From the NCBI RefSeq assembly GCF_030250645.1, contig NZ_JASSVS010000004.1:62001-126000 (forward strand): a stretch of 64,000 nt of DNA, read 5' to 3'. Position numbers and translations under genes: made by a program. Shown in pieces: positions 57,055 to 64,000 of the stretch (position 1 is its first letter; each line of letters begins with the position of its first letter). The DNA is from Marinobacter azerbaijanicus (lineage in GTDB: Bacteria; Pseudomonadota; Gammaproteobacteria; Pseudomonadales; Oleiphilaceae). The notes beneath the pieces were generated by a model. That model ran no database searches and was not told the origin of the DNA. It worked only from the letters and a program-made list of their open reading frames with translations.

Positions 57055-57714
57055 ATGTCTGACTCACCAGCAAGCATTCTGTTGATTGATGACCACCCTT
57101 TGCTTCGTCAGGGCATAAAACAACTGATCGAGATGGAAGACGACATGCAGGTGGTTGGCGAGGCCAGCAACGCCGCTGACGGTATTCGCCTGGCACAGGA
57201 GCTGGAGCCCGACCTGGTACTTATGGACCTTAACATGCCGGAAATGAACGGTATTGAGGCACTGAAAAAACTGCGCGAAGGAAGCATCAGCTCCCGCATC
57301 GTGATGTTTACGGTGTCCGATCATGAAGACGACGTGGTGGCGGCCCTAAGAGCCGGCGCTGATGGTTATCTGCTCAAGGATATGGAGCCGGAAGACATGA
57401 TCCGACAGCTGCACGACGCCGCCGTAGGAAAGATGGTCATCAGCGACCGCCTGACCGCCCTGCTGGCCCAGGCACTGAGATCCCAGAAGCCCCAGCAGGC
57501 CTCACGCCCGGACTTTGACAGCCTGACCCCACGGGAAAAGGATATCCTGCGACTGATTGCCGAGGGCCTGTCCAACAAGATGATTGGCCGCAAGCTGGAC
57601 ATCAGTGATGGCACTGTAAAGGTTCACGTAAAGCACCTGCTGAAAAAGCTCAACCTGCGTTCCCGCGTGGAAGTCGCCGTTTGGGCCGTAGAGGAAGGCC
57701 TGCACAAGGGCTGA
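57055..57714 (+). CDS. narL: Nitrate response regulator NarL
   Basis: A 219-residue response regulator: receiver domain with the phospho-acceptor Asp58 ([13 protein letters not shown]) and Lys near 108, and a C-terminal LuxR-type helix-turn-helix ([43 protein letters not shown]). The ATG at 57055 has GAGAGGA upstream. NarL should activate narK-narGHJI in the presence of nitrate; TACYYMT-like heptamers are seen near narG and narK. Confidence 0.95.
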   Translation: MSDSPASILLIDDHPLLRQGIKQLIEMEDDMQVVGEASNAADGIRLAQELEPDLVLMDLNMPEMNGIEALKKLREGSISSRIVMFTVSDHEDDVVAALRAGADGYLLKDMEPEDMIRQLHDAAVGKMVISDRLTALLAQALRSQKPQQASRPDFDSLTPREKDILRLIAEGLSNKMIGRKLDISDGTVKVHVKHLLKKLNLRSRVEVAVWAVEEGLHKG

Positions 57715-57782
57715 GTTATATCAAATTACTATGTCATGGTTTCGGTTACTCTGGGCAGGTTTCTGACCGTCCGGAGTAAGCC

Positions 57783-58286
57783 ATGGCATTTTCCCTGCCT
57801 CCCATTGCATCGCTGAACAGCCCGCTTCTCGACCAGTCCCTGGCCGTTATCAGGGAGTATCTGCCCTCGCCTTTTCCGGTGCTTGAAGCCATAGACCGCC
57901 GTATCCCGGTTCCGTTCAAGCAACTGGCCGCTGAAGCGCCACTCAACCGACTATTTGCAACGGCCATCACCGATGGTGAGTTCGATGATTTCGAAGGGCG
58001 CCGAATCCGCCTGGAAGCAACGGGGGGCCAGCCAGGCATCACCATCGGCTTCTGGGCCGGTCGCCTGCGCGTCCTTGAGGGTCCGGGAGAAGCCACTATC
58101 CGGGGCTCCCTGAACGCCTTCAAGACGCTGGCAGAGCGCCGGCAAGACCCGGACCAGCTCTTCTTTCAGCGCCAACTGGTTATTGAAGGGGATACGGAAC
58201 TCGGATTGGGACTGAAAAACCTGCTCGACAGCCTGGAGTGGGATCTTGTCATCCGCCCGTTTACGTTCAGTCGAAAACGGCGCTGA
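57783..58286 (+). CDS. ubiT: SCP2-domain protein UbiT
   Basis: A 167-residue SCP2 (sterol-carrier-like) lipid-binding protein, matching UbiT/YhbT in length (about 174). UbiT, with UbiU and UbiV, is needed for ubiquinone synthesis without oxygen and in Pseudomonas aeruginosa for growth by denitrification. Recognisable blocks are PFPVLEAIDRRIPVPFKQLAAEAPLNRLFA at 38-67 and LFFQRQLVIEGDTELGLGLKNLLDSLE near 135. It lies 68 bases after narL on the same strand and ends 9 bases before a perfect FNR box. ubiU and ubiV are not in the window. Confidence 0.85.
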   Translation: MAFSLPPIASLNSPLLDQSLAVIREYLPSPFPVLEAIDRRIPVPFKQLAAEAPLNRLFATAITDGEFDDFEGRRIRLEATGGQPGITIGFWAGRLRVLEGPGEATIRGSLNAFKTLAERRQDPDQLFFQRQLVIEGDTELGLGLKNLLDSLEWDLVIRPFTFSRKRR

Positions 58287-58294
58287 CATCCTTC

Positions 58295-58308
58295 TTGATA
58301 ACAATCAA
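58295..58308 (+). promoter_or_regulatory. Perfect FNR/ANR/Dnr box upstream of pqqA
   Basis: TTGAT-AACA-ATCAA matches the FNR/ANR consensus at all ten positions. It lies just after ubiT and 204-217 bases before the pqqA ATG. A TGATAC hexamer at 58334-58339 could be the -10, three bases off the ideal class II spacing, though it lies inside the hairpin at 58323-58347. Confidence 0.7.
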
Positions 58309-58322
58309 AAAAAATACTTCTA

Positions 58323-58347
58323 AAAGCGCCGTCTGATACGGCGCTTT
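58323..58347. terminator. 10-base hairpin after ubiT
   Basis: AAAGCGCCGT-CTGAT-ACGGCGCTTT, a perfect 10-base stem with a 5-base loop, 37 bases after the ubiT stop. Only three Ts follow on the plus strand, while an A8 tract precedes it, so on the minus strand it would be followed by a U8 tract. It probably ends the narXL-ubiT transcript and may insulate pqqA. Confidence 0.6.
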
Positions 58348-58380
58348 CCACGCTTGTCCGACACTTCACCAAGAACCCAC

Positions 58381-58428
58381 ATAATTGGTACCAAAGCGCC
58401 AGATAATTAGGCCAAAGGTACCATTTAT
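58381..58428. promoter_or_regulatory. Long dyad with GGTACC arms in the pqqA leader
   Basis: ATAATTGGTACC (58381-58392) and GGTACCATTTAT (58417-58428) are complementary at 11 of 12 positions, 24 bases apart; the two GGTACC hexamers repeat at exactly 30 bases. It lies 84-131 bases before the pqqA ATG. It could be an operator bound on one face of the helix or a leader hairpin. Confidence 0.45.
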
Positions 58429-58511
58429 CCATCAGTTTCGTGAGGCCTACAGTGAATGTGGCCGGCAATACGATTGGCCATAAACATTCATTACAGATAC
58501 TGGAGATCAAT

Positions 58512-58586
58512 ATGAAGTGGACCGACCCTGAGTTCAAAGACCTGAGACTGGGCTTTGAAGTAACAGCCTACGTTTACGTTCGCTGA
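58512..58586 (+). CDS. pqqA: PqqA-type precursor peptide
   Basis: A 24-residue peptide, too short for usual gene finders. It begins MKWTDPEFKDLRLGFE and carries the Glu16-x3-Tyr20 pair (EVTAY) that PqqE joins in pyrroloquinoline quinone synthesis. Length, the acidic and basic pattern and the Arg at the end match known PqqA peptides. GGAG lies 6 bases before the ATG. pqqD starts 82 bases after the stop; pqqB and pqqC, which normally lie between, are absent. A hairpin follows, as often after pqqA. Confidence 0.93.
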   Translation: MKWTDPEFKDLRLGFEVTAYVYVR

Positions 58587-58596
58587 GCACCGTGCT

Positions 58597-58630
58597 CTGT
58601 TCCCGTATGCCATCCCTGGTGCGGGAACAG
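58597..58630 (+). terminator. Hairpin between pqqA and pqqD
   Basis: CTGTTCCCG (58597-58605) and CGGGAACAG (58622-58630): a perfect 9-base stem with a 16-base loop and no U tract. It would trim or attenuate the message so that far more pqqA than pqqDE is made, as known for other pqq operons. Confidence 0.6.
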
Positions 58631-58667
58631 TTACCAAGAGCGACCCATTCAATCTGTGAGGCATCCG

Positions 58668-58961
58668 ATGGCTGATTCAAACAATCACAACAGCCTGTCC
58701 CGGTTCAGAATCGCGCCGGTTTTCCTGTTCCGGTGGGAAGAATCCCAGCAGGCCCATGTGCTGATGTACCCCGAAGGCATCGTGAAACTGAACCCCACCG
58801 CCGGCGAGATCCTGACCCGCTGCAACGGAACAAACACTGTCGGCGACATCGTTCTCCAACTATCGGTGCTGTTCTCCGAACAACCTGAATTCATCGAACC
58901 CCGCGTTCACCAGTTTCTGGAGGTGTGCCATGGCAAAGGCTGGATCCAACCTCAATCTTGA
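58668..58961 (+). CDS. pqqD: PQQ peptide chaperone PqqD
   Basis: A 97-residue RRE-type peptide-binding protein. It matches PqqD in length and sequence (RFRIAPVFLFRWEESQQAHVLMYPEGIVKLNPTAGEIL). PqqD holds PqqA and presents it to PqqE. I chose the ATG at 58668, with GAGG 6 bases upstream; a GTG 12 bases earlier overlaps this site. It overlaps pqqE by 32 bases, so the two are coupled. Confidence 0.92.
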   Translation: MADSNNHNSLSRFRIAPVFLFRWEESQQAHVLMYPEGIVKLNPTAGEILTRCNGTNTVGDIVLQLSVLFSEQPEFIEPRVHQFLEVCHGKGWIQPQS

Positions 58962-60063
58962 TGGCCAGGGCAACCCCGTATGGCTGCTTCTGGAACTGAC
59001 CTACAAGTGTCCTCTCAAGTGTGCCTTCTGCAGCAACCCGACTGATCTCGATGCCCATGAGGAGGAGCTGACTACCGCGGAATGGAAAAAGGTGATGCAT
59101 GACGCCCGCAAAATGGGGGCCATGCAGATCGGGTTTTCTGGTGGCGAACCCACCTTGCGCAAGGATCTGGAAGAGCTGGTATCGGAGGCCGACGATCTGG
59201 GGTATTACACCAATCTGATTACCTCCGGCATCGGCCTTACCCGCAAGCGGCTGGAGAACCTTAAAAAAGCCGGTCTCCGCCATATCCAGCTCGGCTTCCA
59301 GTCAAGCGACCCGCAAACCGCCCACTGGCTTGCCGGTGTCGACTGCTACGAGAAGAAAATCAACATCGCCCGGGAGATCAAGGCCCTTGGTTTTCCGATG
59401 GTTCTCAACGTTCCCATCTCCAGCGTCAACATTCACCAGGTGCCTGAAATCATTGAGCTGGCCGCTGATATTGGCGTTGAATACCTGGAGCTGGCCAATG
59501 TGCAGTACTACAACTGGGCACTGGTGAACCGGGACCAGCTGATGCCCACGCGGGAAGCGCTGGAAGCCGCAGAGGCCCGGGTTGCCGAAGCCCGCGAGCA
59601 GCTAGGCGACAGGATGACCATTTTCTTTGTTATTCCTGACTACTACGAGGGCCGCCCCAAGGCCTGTATGAATGGCTGGGGCAGCATTCACCTGACCATC
59701 GCACCGGATGGCGTGGTACTGCCCTGCTCACAGGCGCGCTCACTGCCAGGGCTCGACTTTCCCGGTGTTCGCGATCACGACCTCAGCTGGATCTGGCACG
59801 AGTCCGAGAGCTTCAACCTGTACCGGGGAGACAGCTGGATGAAGGAGCCCTGCCGAAGCTGTTCCGAGAAAGAGCAGGATTTCGGCGGCTGCCGCTGCCA
59901 GGCCATGCTTCTGACCGGCGATGCCGCCAACGCAGATCCCGCCTGCAGCAAATCACCCCATCATCATATTGTTCAGGAAGCGGTGACCAGGGCACTTGCC
60001 ACAAAGCAGGACCACAAAAAGCTTATTGCCCGCGATGTGGGCTGGGTGTCAACGGAGGTTTGA
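58930..60063 (+). CDS. pqqE: PqqA peptide cyclase PqqE (radical SAM)
   Basis: A 377-residue radical SAM/SPASM enzyme that joins the Glu and Tyr side chains of PqqA. The radical SAM cluster is CPLKCAFC with Cys27, 31 and 34; the SAM-binding GGEP lies in GFSGGEPTLRKDL (about 79-91). The C-terminal SPASM cysteines are in CMNGWGS, VVLPCSQAR, CRSCSEKEQDFGGCRCQ and CSKSPHH. GGAGGT precedes the ATG. Its stop overlaps the next gene start region by one base (TGATATG). All features point to a functional PqqE. Confidence 0.95.
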   Translation: MAKAGSNLNLDGQGNPVWLLLELTYKCPLKCAFCSNPTDLDAHEEELTTAEWKKVMHDARKMGAMQIGFSGGEPTLRKDLEELVSEADDLGYYTNLITSGIGLTRKRLENLKKAGLRHIQLGFQSSDPQTAHWLAGVDCYEKKINIAREIKALGFPMVLNVPISSVNIHQVPEIIELAADIGVEYLELANVQYYNWALVNRDQLMPTREALEAAEARVAEAREQLGDRMTIFFVIPDYYEGRPKACMNGWGSIHLTIAPDGVVLPCSQARSLPGLDFPGVRDHDLSWIWHESESFNLYRGDSWMKEPCRSCSEKEQDFGGCRCQAMLLTGDAANADPACSKSPHHHIVQEAVTRALATKQDHKKLIARDVGWVSTEV

Positions 60064-60064
60064 T

Positions 60065-60571
60065 ATGAGCTGGACATTGATGGATATCGCCCTGCGCTGG
60101 CTCCATATCGTGTTTGCGCTGGTCTGGATCGGCCATAACTACGCCAATGTGGTCAAAACGCCAAGATTCATTCCCTTGCGTATAGATCCCGATGAAGGTA
60201 GCGAACAATCCTCCGACCTGACCCGACGCATGCGCCTGGAGCACGGCACCTTCCGCTACGCGTCCCTGGTTGTATTGGCATCTGGCGCCCTGCTGCTCTG
60301 GAACCGCGGCATTCTTGCCGACTCCCTGATGCTTCAGGGCCACCATGCGGTTATCGGGATCGGAGCCTGGATCGGTATCATCATGGTGCTGAATCTGTGG
60401 TTTGTACTCTGGCCGCATCAGAAGAAAGTGCTGGGTTTTGTGGCTGCACCTGCCGCAGAGCGCGTCCGCTGTTCACGAATCACATTTTTATCGTCCCGGA
60501 CCAACACCATCCTCTCTTTCCCGCTGATTTTCTTTATGGCGGCCGGGAGCCACGGGCTGGCGCTGTTCTGA
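60065..60571 (+). CDS. PuuD-like (urate oxidase N-terminal type) membrane protein
   Basis: A 168-residue inner-membrane protein with four to five helices, resembling the membrane domain of bacterial urate hydroxylase PuuD: WLHIVFALVWIGHNYANVV near 11-29, NLWFVLWPHQKKVLG near 114-128 and RTNTILSFPLIFFMAAGSHG at the end. The cytochrome c domain of full PuuD is missing. In a pqq cluster it could carry electrons to the quinone pool or transport a product. It starts two bases after the pqqE stop and overlaps the next gene by one base. Confidence 0.75.
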   Translation: MSWTLMDIALRWLHIVFALVWIGHNYANVVKTPRFIPLRIDPDEGSEQSSDLTRRMRLEHGTFRYASLVVLASGALLLWNRGILADSLMLQGHHAVIGIGAWIGIIMVLNLWFVLWPHQKKVLGFVAAPAAERVRCSRITFLSSRTNTILSFPLIFFMAAGSHGLALF

Positions 60572-61662
60572 TGATCTGCAGGGAAGGCGTCTATAACTTT
60601 GCCGCCGGGCCGGCTGTTCTGCCCCCAGAGGTACTGGAGCGGGCCCGGGCAAGTCTTTCCGAGTGGCAGGGGCTGGGCTATTCGCTACTGGAGGCGCCAT
60701 TCACCGGTGATGAGTTCAAGACCCTGATGGACGCCACCCGGCTTCAGGTGAAATCGGCCCTGGCGGTGCCGGACAACTATCAGGTGATATTTCTGCAGGG
60801 TGGCGCATCGGCTCAATTCTCGCTTGTACCGCTGAACCTGTTACCACCCACGGCCACGGCAGGCTACGTGGAGACAGGCCACTGGTCGGCAAGAGCACTT
60901 GCGGAAGGCCACAGGTACGGACGAAGCCACCTGGTTGCCAGTACCCGGGGAAGCGGTTTTGATCATGTGCCTGCGGTTTCTGAATGGGCGTTGAATAACG
61001 ATCTCCACTATTGCCACATAACGCCCAACGAGACCGCCAATGGCGTCCAGTTCCCGGAAGACCCGGATTGCGGTGATATCCCCCTGATCGCAGATATGAC
61101 GTCCGAATTTCTGTCGCGCCCTGTCCACATCGAACGTTACGGCATGATTTACGCCGGAACCCAGAAAAACCTGGGCCCCACCGGCCTGGTGATAGCCATC
61201 ATCCGCAAGGATCTGTTAGGGCAGGCACGGCCGGAAACCCCGACGGTATTCAACTATCAGGCACAGACTGAACGCCAGAATCGGATCAACACCCCACTGA
61301 CGTTCGGCATTTACCTGGTTCACCTGATGCTTGACTGGCTTGAAGAGCAAGGCGGTGTCAACGCAATTCATCCCCACAATATTGCCCAGAGCCAGGTGCT
61401 CTACCGGATTATTGATGAAGACGACTTCTTTTACTGCCCGGTGATACCGGAATACCGCTCCATCATGAACGTGTGTTTTGGCACCCGGGATGAAAACCAT
61501 CAGCAACGGTTTCTTGCCGAGGCTGAGGCAATGGGGCTCATGAACCTTGCGGGGCACAGCCACGCCGGTGGGCTTCGCGCCAGCCTCTATAACGCCCAGT
61601 CGGATGCCGCAGTCGCAGCTTTGGCGTCATTCATGGCCGATTTCCGCCGGCGCTATGGCTGA
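60571..61662 (+). CDS. SerC-like class V aminotransferase with altered substrate site
   Basis: A 363-residue PLP enzyme of the phosphoserine aminotransferase fold. The start is fixed by a TGATG overlap. PLP Lys199 lies in AGTQKNLGPTG (equivalent to Lys198 of E. coli SerC). Substrate-site residues differ: E. coli His41-Arg42 correspond to Phe44-Thr45 (EAPFTGDEF), and His328-Arg329 to His329-Ser330; Arg336 (Arg335 of SerC) is kept. GGASAQF replaces GGGRGQF. So phosphoserine is probably not the substrate. It lies in the pqqADE unit, not with serA or gyrA. Function unproven. Confidence 0.8.
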   Translation: MICREGVYNFAAGPAVLPPEVLERARASLSEWQGLGYSLLEAPFTGDEFKTLMDATRLQVKSALAVPDNYQVIFLQGGASAQFSLVPLNLLPPTATAGYVETGHWSARALAEGHRYGRSHLVASTRGSGFDHVPAVSEWALNNDLHYCHITPNETANGVQFPEDPDCGDIPLIADMTSEFLSRPVHIERYGMIYAGTQKNLGPTGLVIAIIRKDLLGQARPETPTVFNYQAQTERQNRINTPLTFGIYLVHLMLDWLEEQGGVNAIHPHNIAQSQVLYRIIDEDDFFYCPVIPEYRSIMNVCFGTRDENHQQRFLAEAEAMGLMNLAGHSHAGGLRASLYNAQSDAAVAALASFMADFRRRYG

Positions 61663-62524
61663 CCTGCCCACCAGACCGGCCGGTGCCCGGGAACAGGCTT
61701 TCGCGAACGTCTGCACCCAGGCCAGTACCCCTTTGCCCGCATGGAAGCGCCTGGCGCAGGGTGGGACTCCCATCAACTGTATGGGGCTTTCCTTCCCCAA
61801 CCGCCTGGGTATTGCCGCGGGTTTTGACCGGACCGGAAAACTGGGGCGGCGTGCGGGCAACCTGGGGTTTGGTGCTATTGAACTGGGAAGCTGGACCCGG
61901 GAGAGCTGGCCCGAGAACCACCCTGTCCAATGCTGCGACGCAGTACTTGATGCCCGGCTGGGAATCCGGCTGGCAGCAACAACTCCAGGATCTCCTGATC
62001 ACGAAACCCGGCAACTTGTTCGCCTGGTTGAGCGTGCCTGGTTAACGGCAGATTACCTGACCCTGGCTCCTGACTGGCTTCAACAGTTCGTTCCCTTCCA
62101 ACAGCTGCACACCAATCTGTCGCGATTACAGGAGGCCCAGCAGAAGCTGGAAAATCAGACCCGGAAATTCTGCCCTATCGTTTTCAAGCTCCGTGTAAAG
62201 CCGGGGAATCAGGATGCCTGTAATCTCGTGCCATACCTGGCCTCCCAGGGCGTTGATGGCATCCTGGTCAGTTTCGACTTCGGCAAACCGGTCACCGATG
62301 TCCATTACCGCCAATGGCAGGACCCTGGACTTCAGGCCACCACCTGCCGCACCATTGAGGCCTGCCGGCGGCATATCAAAGGGAGTTCAGCTCTGCTGAC
62401 CAATGGCGGCGTGTTGTCACGCCAGAACTATCTGGACCGGCTCAGTGCCGGTGCTGATCTGGTACAACTGCACAACGCGCTTGTTTTCGAAGGGCCTGAC
62501 ATTGGCTGGAAACTCAGTCAGTAA
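61655..62524 (+). CDS. Degenerate dihydroorotate dehydrogenase-like protein
   Basis: A 289-residue TIM-barrel protein related to class 2 PyrD. N-terminal [42 protein letters not shown] and C-terminal [10 protein letters not shown]...[17 protein letters not shown] are PyrD-like and include FMN phosphate-binding Gly residues. The catalytic NISSPNTPGL loop is not found: the region reads [16 protein letters not shown]. It is also about 45 residues shorter than PyrD. The ATG at 61655 overlaps the aminotransferase stop by 8 bases. It may bind FMN and carry out another redox step. It converges on selD with an 11-base overlap. Confidence 0.75.
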   Translation: MADLPTRPAGAREQAFANVCTQASTPLPAWKRLAQGGTPINCMGLSFPNRLGIAAGFDRTGKLGRRAGNLGFGAIELGSWTRESWPENHPVQCCDAVLDARLGIRLAATTPGSPDHETRQLVRLVERAWLTADYLTLAPDWLQQFVPFQQLHTNLSRLQEAQQKLENQTRKFCPIVFKLRVKPGNQDACNLVPYLASQGVDGILVSFDFGKPVTDVHYRQWQDPGLQATTCRTIEACRRHIKGSSALLTNGGVLSRQNYLDRLSAGADLVQLHNALVFEGPDIGWKLSQ

Positions 62525-63551
62525 CCCGAACCAGAGGTTCACCCGCACCCTGCTCCTGCAACTGGCCAAACGGATGGAGGGCAAGCCCATGTTCCCGGCC
62601 TTTTTCCTCGAAAACCTTCCGATCCTGTTCAGCGACACAGACCAGGAGGCCGCCGCTGGTCTGGGGATCACAAAGCAGTGTCTTGTCCTGGTCTGTCAGG
62701 CCCTCGAAGTCGTTGCCCAACGATGCGGCATTCCGATGGGTGCCGCCGGGAACACAGTCCGAATCAATATAGCGCGCGAGATTCGGTAGCTGCGGCACTG
62801 AAAGACGTTTAATGGTGGCGCCTACACCGCTCCCCCGGCAGATCTCCAGCAAATGGCCGGCAAGACCAAAGCCGGTCACATCCGTCATGGCGTGTACGCC
62901 GTCCAGTGACGCGAAGACTTCACCTACCTTGTTGAGGGTGCACATGGTGTCAACGGCGACAGCCAGATCGGCCTCGCTGATCCGGTGCTTTTTCAGTGCA
63001 CTGGTCAGAATACCCACGCCAATCGGCTTGGTCAGGTACAGCAGGTCACCGGGCCGGCCAGTATCGTTACGCACGATTCTGTCCACTGGCACCTGACCGG
63101 TCACGGCCAACCCGAAGATCGGTTCCGGCGAGTCGATGCTATGCCCTCCCGCCAGTGCGATCCCGGCATCGGTACAAACCGCACGCCCGCCTTCGATTAC
63201 CCGGGAGGCGATTTCCGGTGCCAGCTGATTTACCGGCCAGCCCAGTATCGCAATTGCCATTAATGGCTTTCCGCCCATGGCATACACATCACTGATGGCG
63301 TTGGCAGCGGCAATCCGGCCAAAGTCATAGGCATCGTCCACCACCGGCATGAAAAAATCGGTGGTGCTGATAATCCCCAGGCCATTACCAACATCCATGA
63401 CCGCAGCATCATCCCGGCTGGCGTTACCAACCAGAAGTCGCGGGTCATGATAATCGGGGGTCGTGGTGTGAAGAATGCGGTCCAGAACATCCGGCGCAAT
63501 TTTACAACCGCAGCCGGCCCCATGACTGAACTCGGTAAGTCGAGTGGTCAA
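62514..63551 (-). CDS. selD: Selenophosphate synthase SelD
   Basis: A 345-residue enzyme making selenophosphate from selenide and ATP, for selenocysteine or 2-selenouridine in tRNA. Catalytic Cys14 and Lys17 lie in [12 protein letters not shown], as in E. coli (Cys17/Lys20); the Cys is encoded as a normal Cys codon. Further motifs are [30 protein letters not shown] and [10 protein letters not shown]. It lies 25 bases downstream of the EAL gene on the same strand and converges on the PyrD-like gene. Confidence 0.95.
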   Translation of the reverse strand: MTTRLTEFSHGAGCGCKIAPDVLDRILHTTTPDYHDPRLLVGNASRDDAAVMDVGNGLGIISTTDFFMPVVDDAYDFGRIAAANAISDVYAMGGKPLMAIAILGWPVNQLAPEIASRVIEGGRAVCTDAGIALAGGHSIDSPEPIFGLAVTGQVPVDRIVRNDTGRPGDLLYLTKPIGVGILTSALKKHRISEADLAVAVDTMCTLNKVGEVFASLDGVHAMTDVTGFGLAGHLLEICRGSGVGATIKRLSVPQLPNLARYIDSDCVPGGTHRNAASLGNDFEGLTDQDKTLLCDPQTSGGLLVCVAEQDRKVFEEKGREHGLALHPFGQLQEQGAGEPLVRVTD

Positions 63552-63576
63552 AATACGGTCCTCTATCAGTTGGGGT

Positions 63577-64000
63577 CTATTGAGACAGTGTTGAAGTTAC
63601 TGTCCATTGGGGGAAAGGCTTCCAGTCGGCGAACCAGTCCGCCAATCTGTCCGCGGCTATCGGTGGCGATATCCCATAGCCCTGGGCGAAGTCACATCCC
63701 AGACTCAGCAGCACTTCGCCCTGTTCTACGGTTTCCACACCCTCAGCAATCAGCTCCCTGTCAAAAGCCTTGGACAAACCGATGATCCCCCTCAGAATCG
63801 ACAGGTTCTCCTCGGTATCGCCTGCACCACTTACAAATTCACGATCTATCTTGAGGGTGTTCACAGGTAACTGTTTCAGATAAGACAGCGATGAATACCC
63901 GGTACCAAAATCGTCCAGTGAAAAGGTCACACCGAGCCGCTTGCAATCAACAATGATACTCACAGCCCTCTCGAGCTCGCCCAGGGTTGCCGTTTCCAGT
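63577..64000 (-). CDS. EAL-domain protein, 3' part (cut by the window edge)
   Basis: The frame runs off the right end. The visible C-terminal 141 residues are the second half of an EAL cyclic-di-GMP phosphodiesterase domain: [27 protein letters not shown], and AEGVETVEQ with [11 protein letters not shown]. The DDFGTG loop and the catalytic-type Glu/Lys residues are intact, so this half looks active. Any GGDEF or sensor domains lie beyond the window. Confidence 0.9.
   Translation of the reverse strand, partial: LETATLGELERAVSIIVDCKRLGVTFSLDDFGTGYSSLSYLKQLPVNTLKIDREFVSGAGDTEENLSILRGIIGLSKAFDRELIAEGVETVEQGEVLLSLGCDFAQGYGISPPIAADRLADWFADWKPFPQWTVTSTLSQ

Noticed and set aside
60571-61662. Plain annotation as housekeeping serC
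   Set aside because: The substrate-site His-Arg residues are replaced and the context is pqq, not serine synthesis; the family is kept, the reaction is not.
61655-62524. Plain annotation as housekeeping pyrD
   Set aside because: The catalytic NxSSPN loop is absent and the protein is short, so pyrimidine synthesis is unlikely.

Overview
The window is a chromosomal segment of a Gram-negative, respiratory, probably marine gammaproteobacterium, most like Marinobacter. The evidence is a WS/DGAT wax-ester synthase, a DesT/FabR-type fatty-acid desaturase locus, a complete nar and nos set, a quinol-type NO reductase, the yeaG-yeaH-ycgB trio, and intergenic inverted repeats of a kind I associate with marine Gammaproteobacteria. 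The genus is inferred, not proven. I see no tRNA, rRNA, CRISPR array, transposase or phage gene.

Layout. (1) 1-9.6 kb, minus strand: a 2,828-residue secreted repeat protein, then a small lipoprotein and a putative outer-membrane protein in one apparent operon. (2) 9.8-16.5 kb: a D-2-hydroxyacid dehydrogenase divergent from a thiopurine methyltransferase, then the PrkA kinase / DUF444 / SpoVR stress operon. (3) 16.6-22.2 kb, minus strand: TrpB2-like enzyme, TonB-dependent receptor, LrgB, LrgA and a BASS-family transporter; the last three overlap and look like a monocarboxylate transport operon. (4) 22.4-28.9 kb, lipid metabolism: wax-ester synthase, TetR repressor divergent from a ferredoxin reductase plus acyl desaturase (with twin operators), and a 7TM-GGDEF diguanylate cyclase. 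(5) 29.0-34.3 kb, NO response: nsrR, DUF454 and a 72-residue membrane protein, divergent from qNor, hemerythrin RIC protein and moaA; NsrR-like palindromes lie between the divergent units. (6) 34.3-44.2 kb: a membrane AraC-type regulator, a DUF6448 protein and nosRZDFYL. (7) 44.3-57.7 kb: an unknown conserved protein, a Dnr-type regulator, a PpiC-type isomerase, narKGHJI, and divergent narXL. (8) 57.8-62.5 kb: ubiT (oxygen-independent ubiquinone synthesis), then a PQQ-like cluster: pqqA (24 codons), pqqD, pqqE, a PuuD-like membrane protein, a SerC paralogue and a PyrD paralogue. (9) selD and the 3' part of an EAL-domain gene close the window.

How it fits together. Nitrate is taken up by NarK and reduced by NarGHI (matured by NarJ, with molybdopterin from MoaA). 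NO is removed by qNor and N2O by NosZ. No nitrite reductase gene (nirS/nirK) is present here. NarXL, Dnr and NsrR candidate sites tie the parts together: a TTGAC-N4-CTCA(A/C) box occurs upstream of narK/narX, dnr and nosR, and an NsrR-like palindrome sits on the dnr ribosome-binding site, which would make dnr NO-responsive. A perfect TTGAT-N4-ATCAA box precedes pqqA, suggesting that the pqqADE cluster is switched on without oxygen.

The most unusual part is 58.3-62.5 kb. It has a canonical PqqA peptide, PqqD and PqqE but no PqqB, PqqC or protease, followed in tight coupling by an aminotransferase and a dihydroorotate-dehydrogenase-like protein whose substrate-site residues have changed. Either PQQ synthesis is completed elsewhere in the genome, or the crosslinked peptide is processed to something else under anaerobic control.
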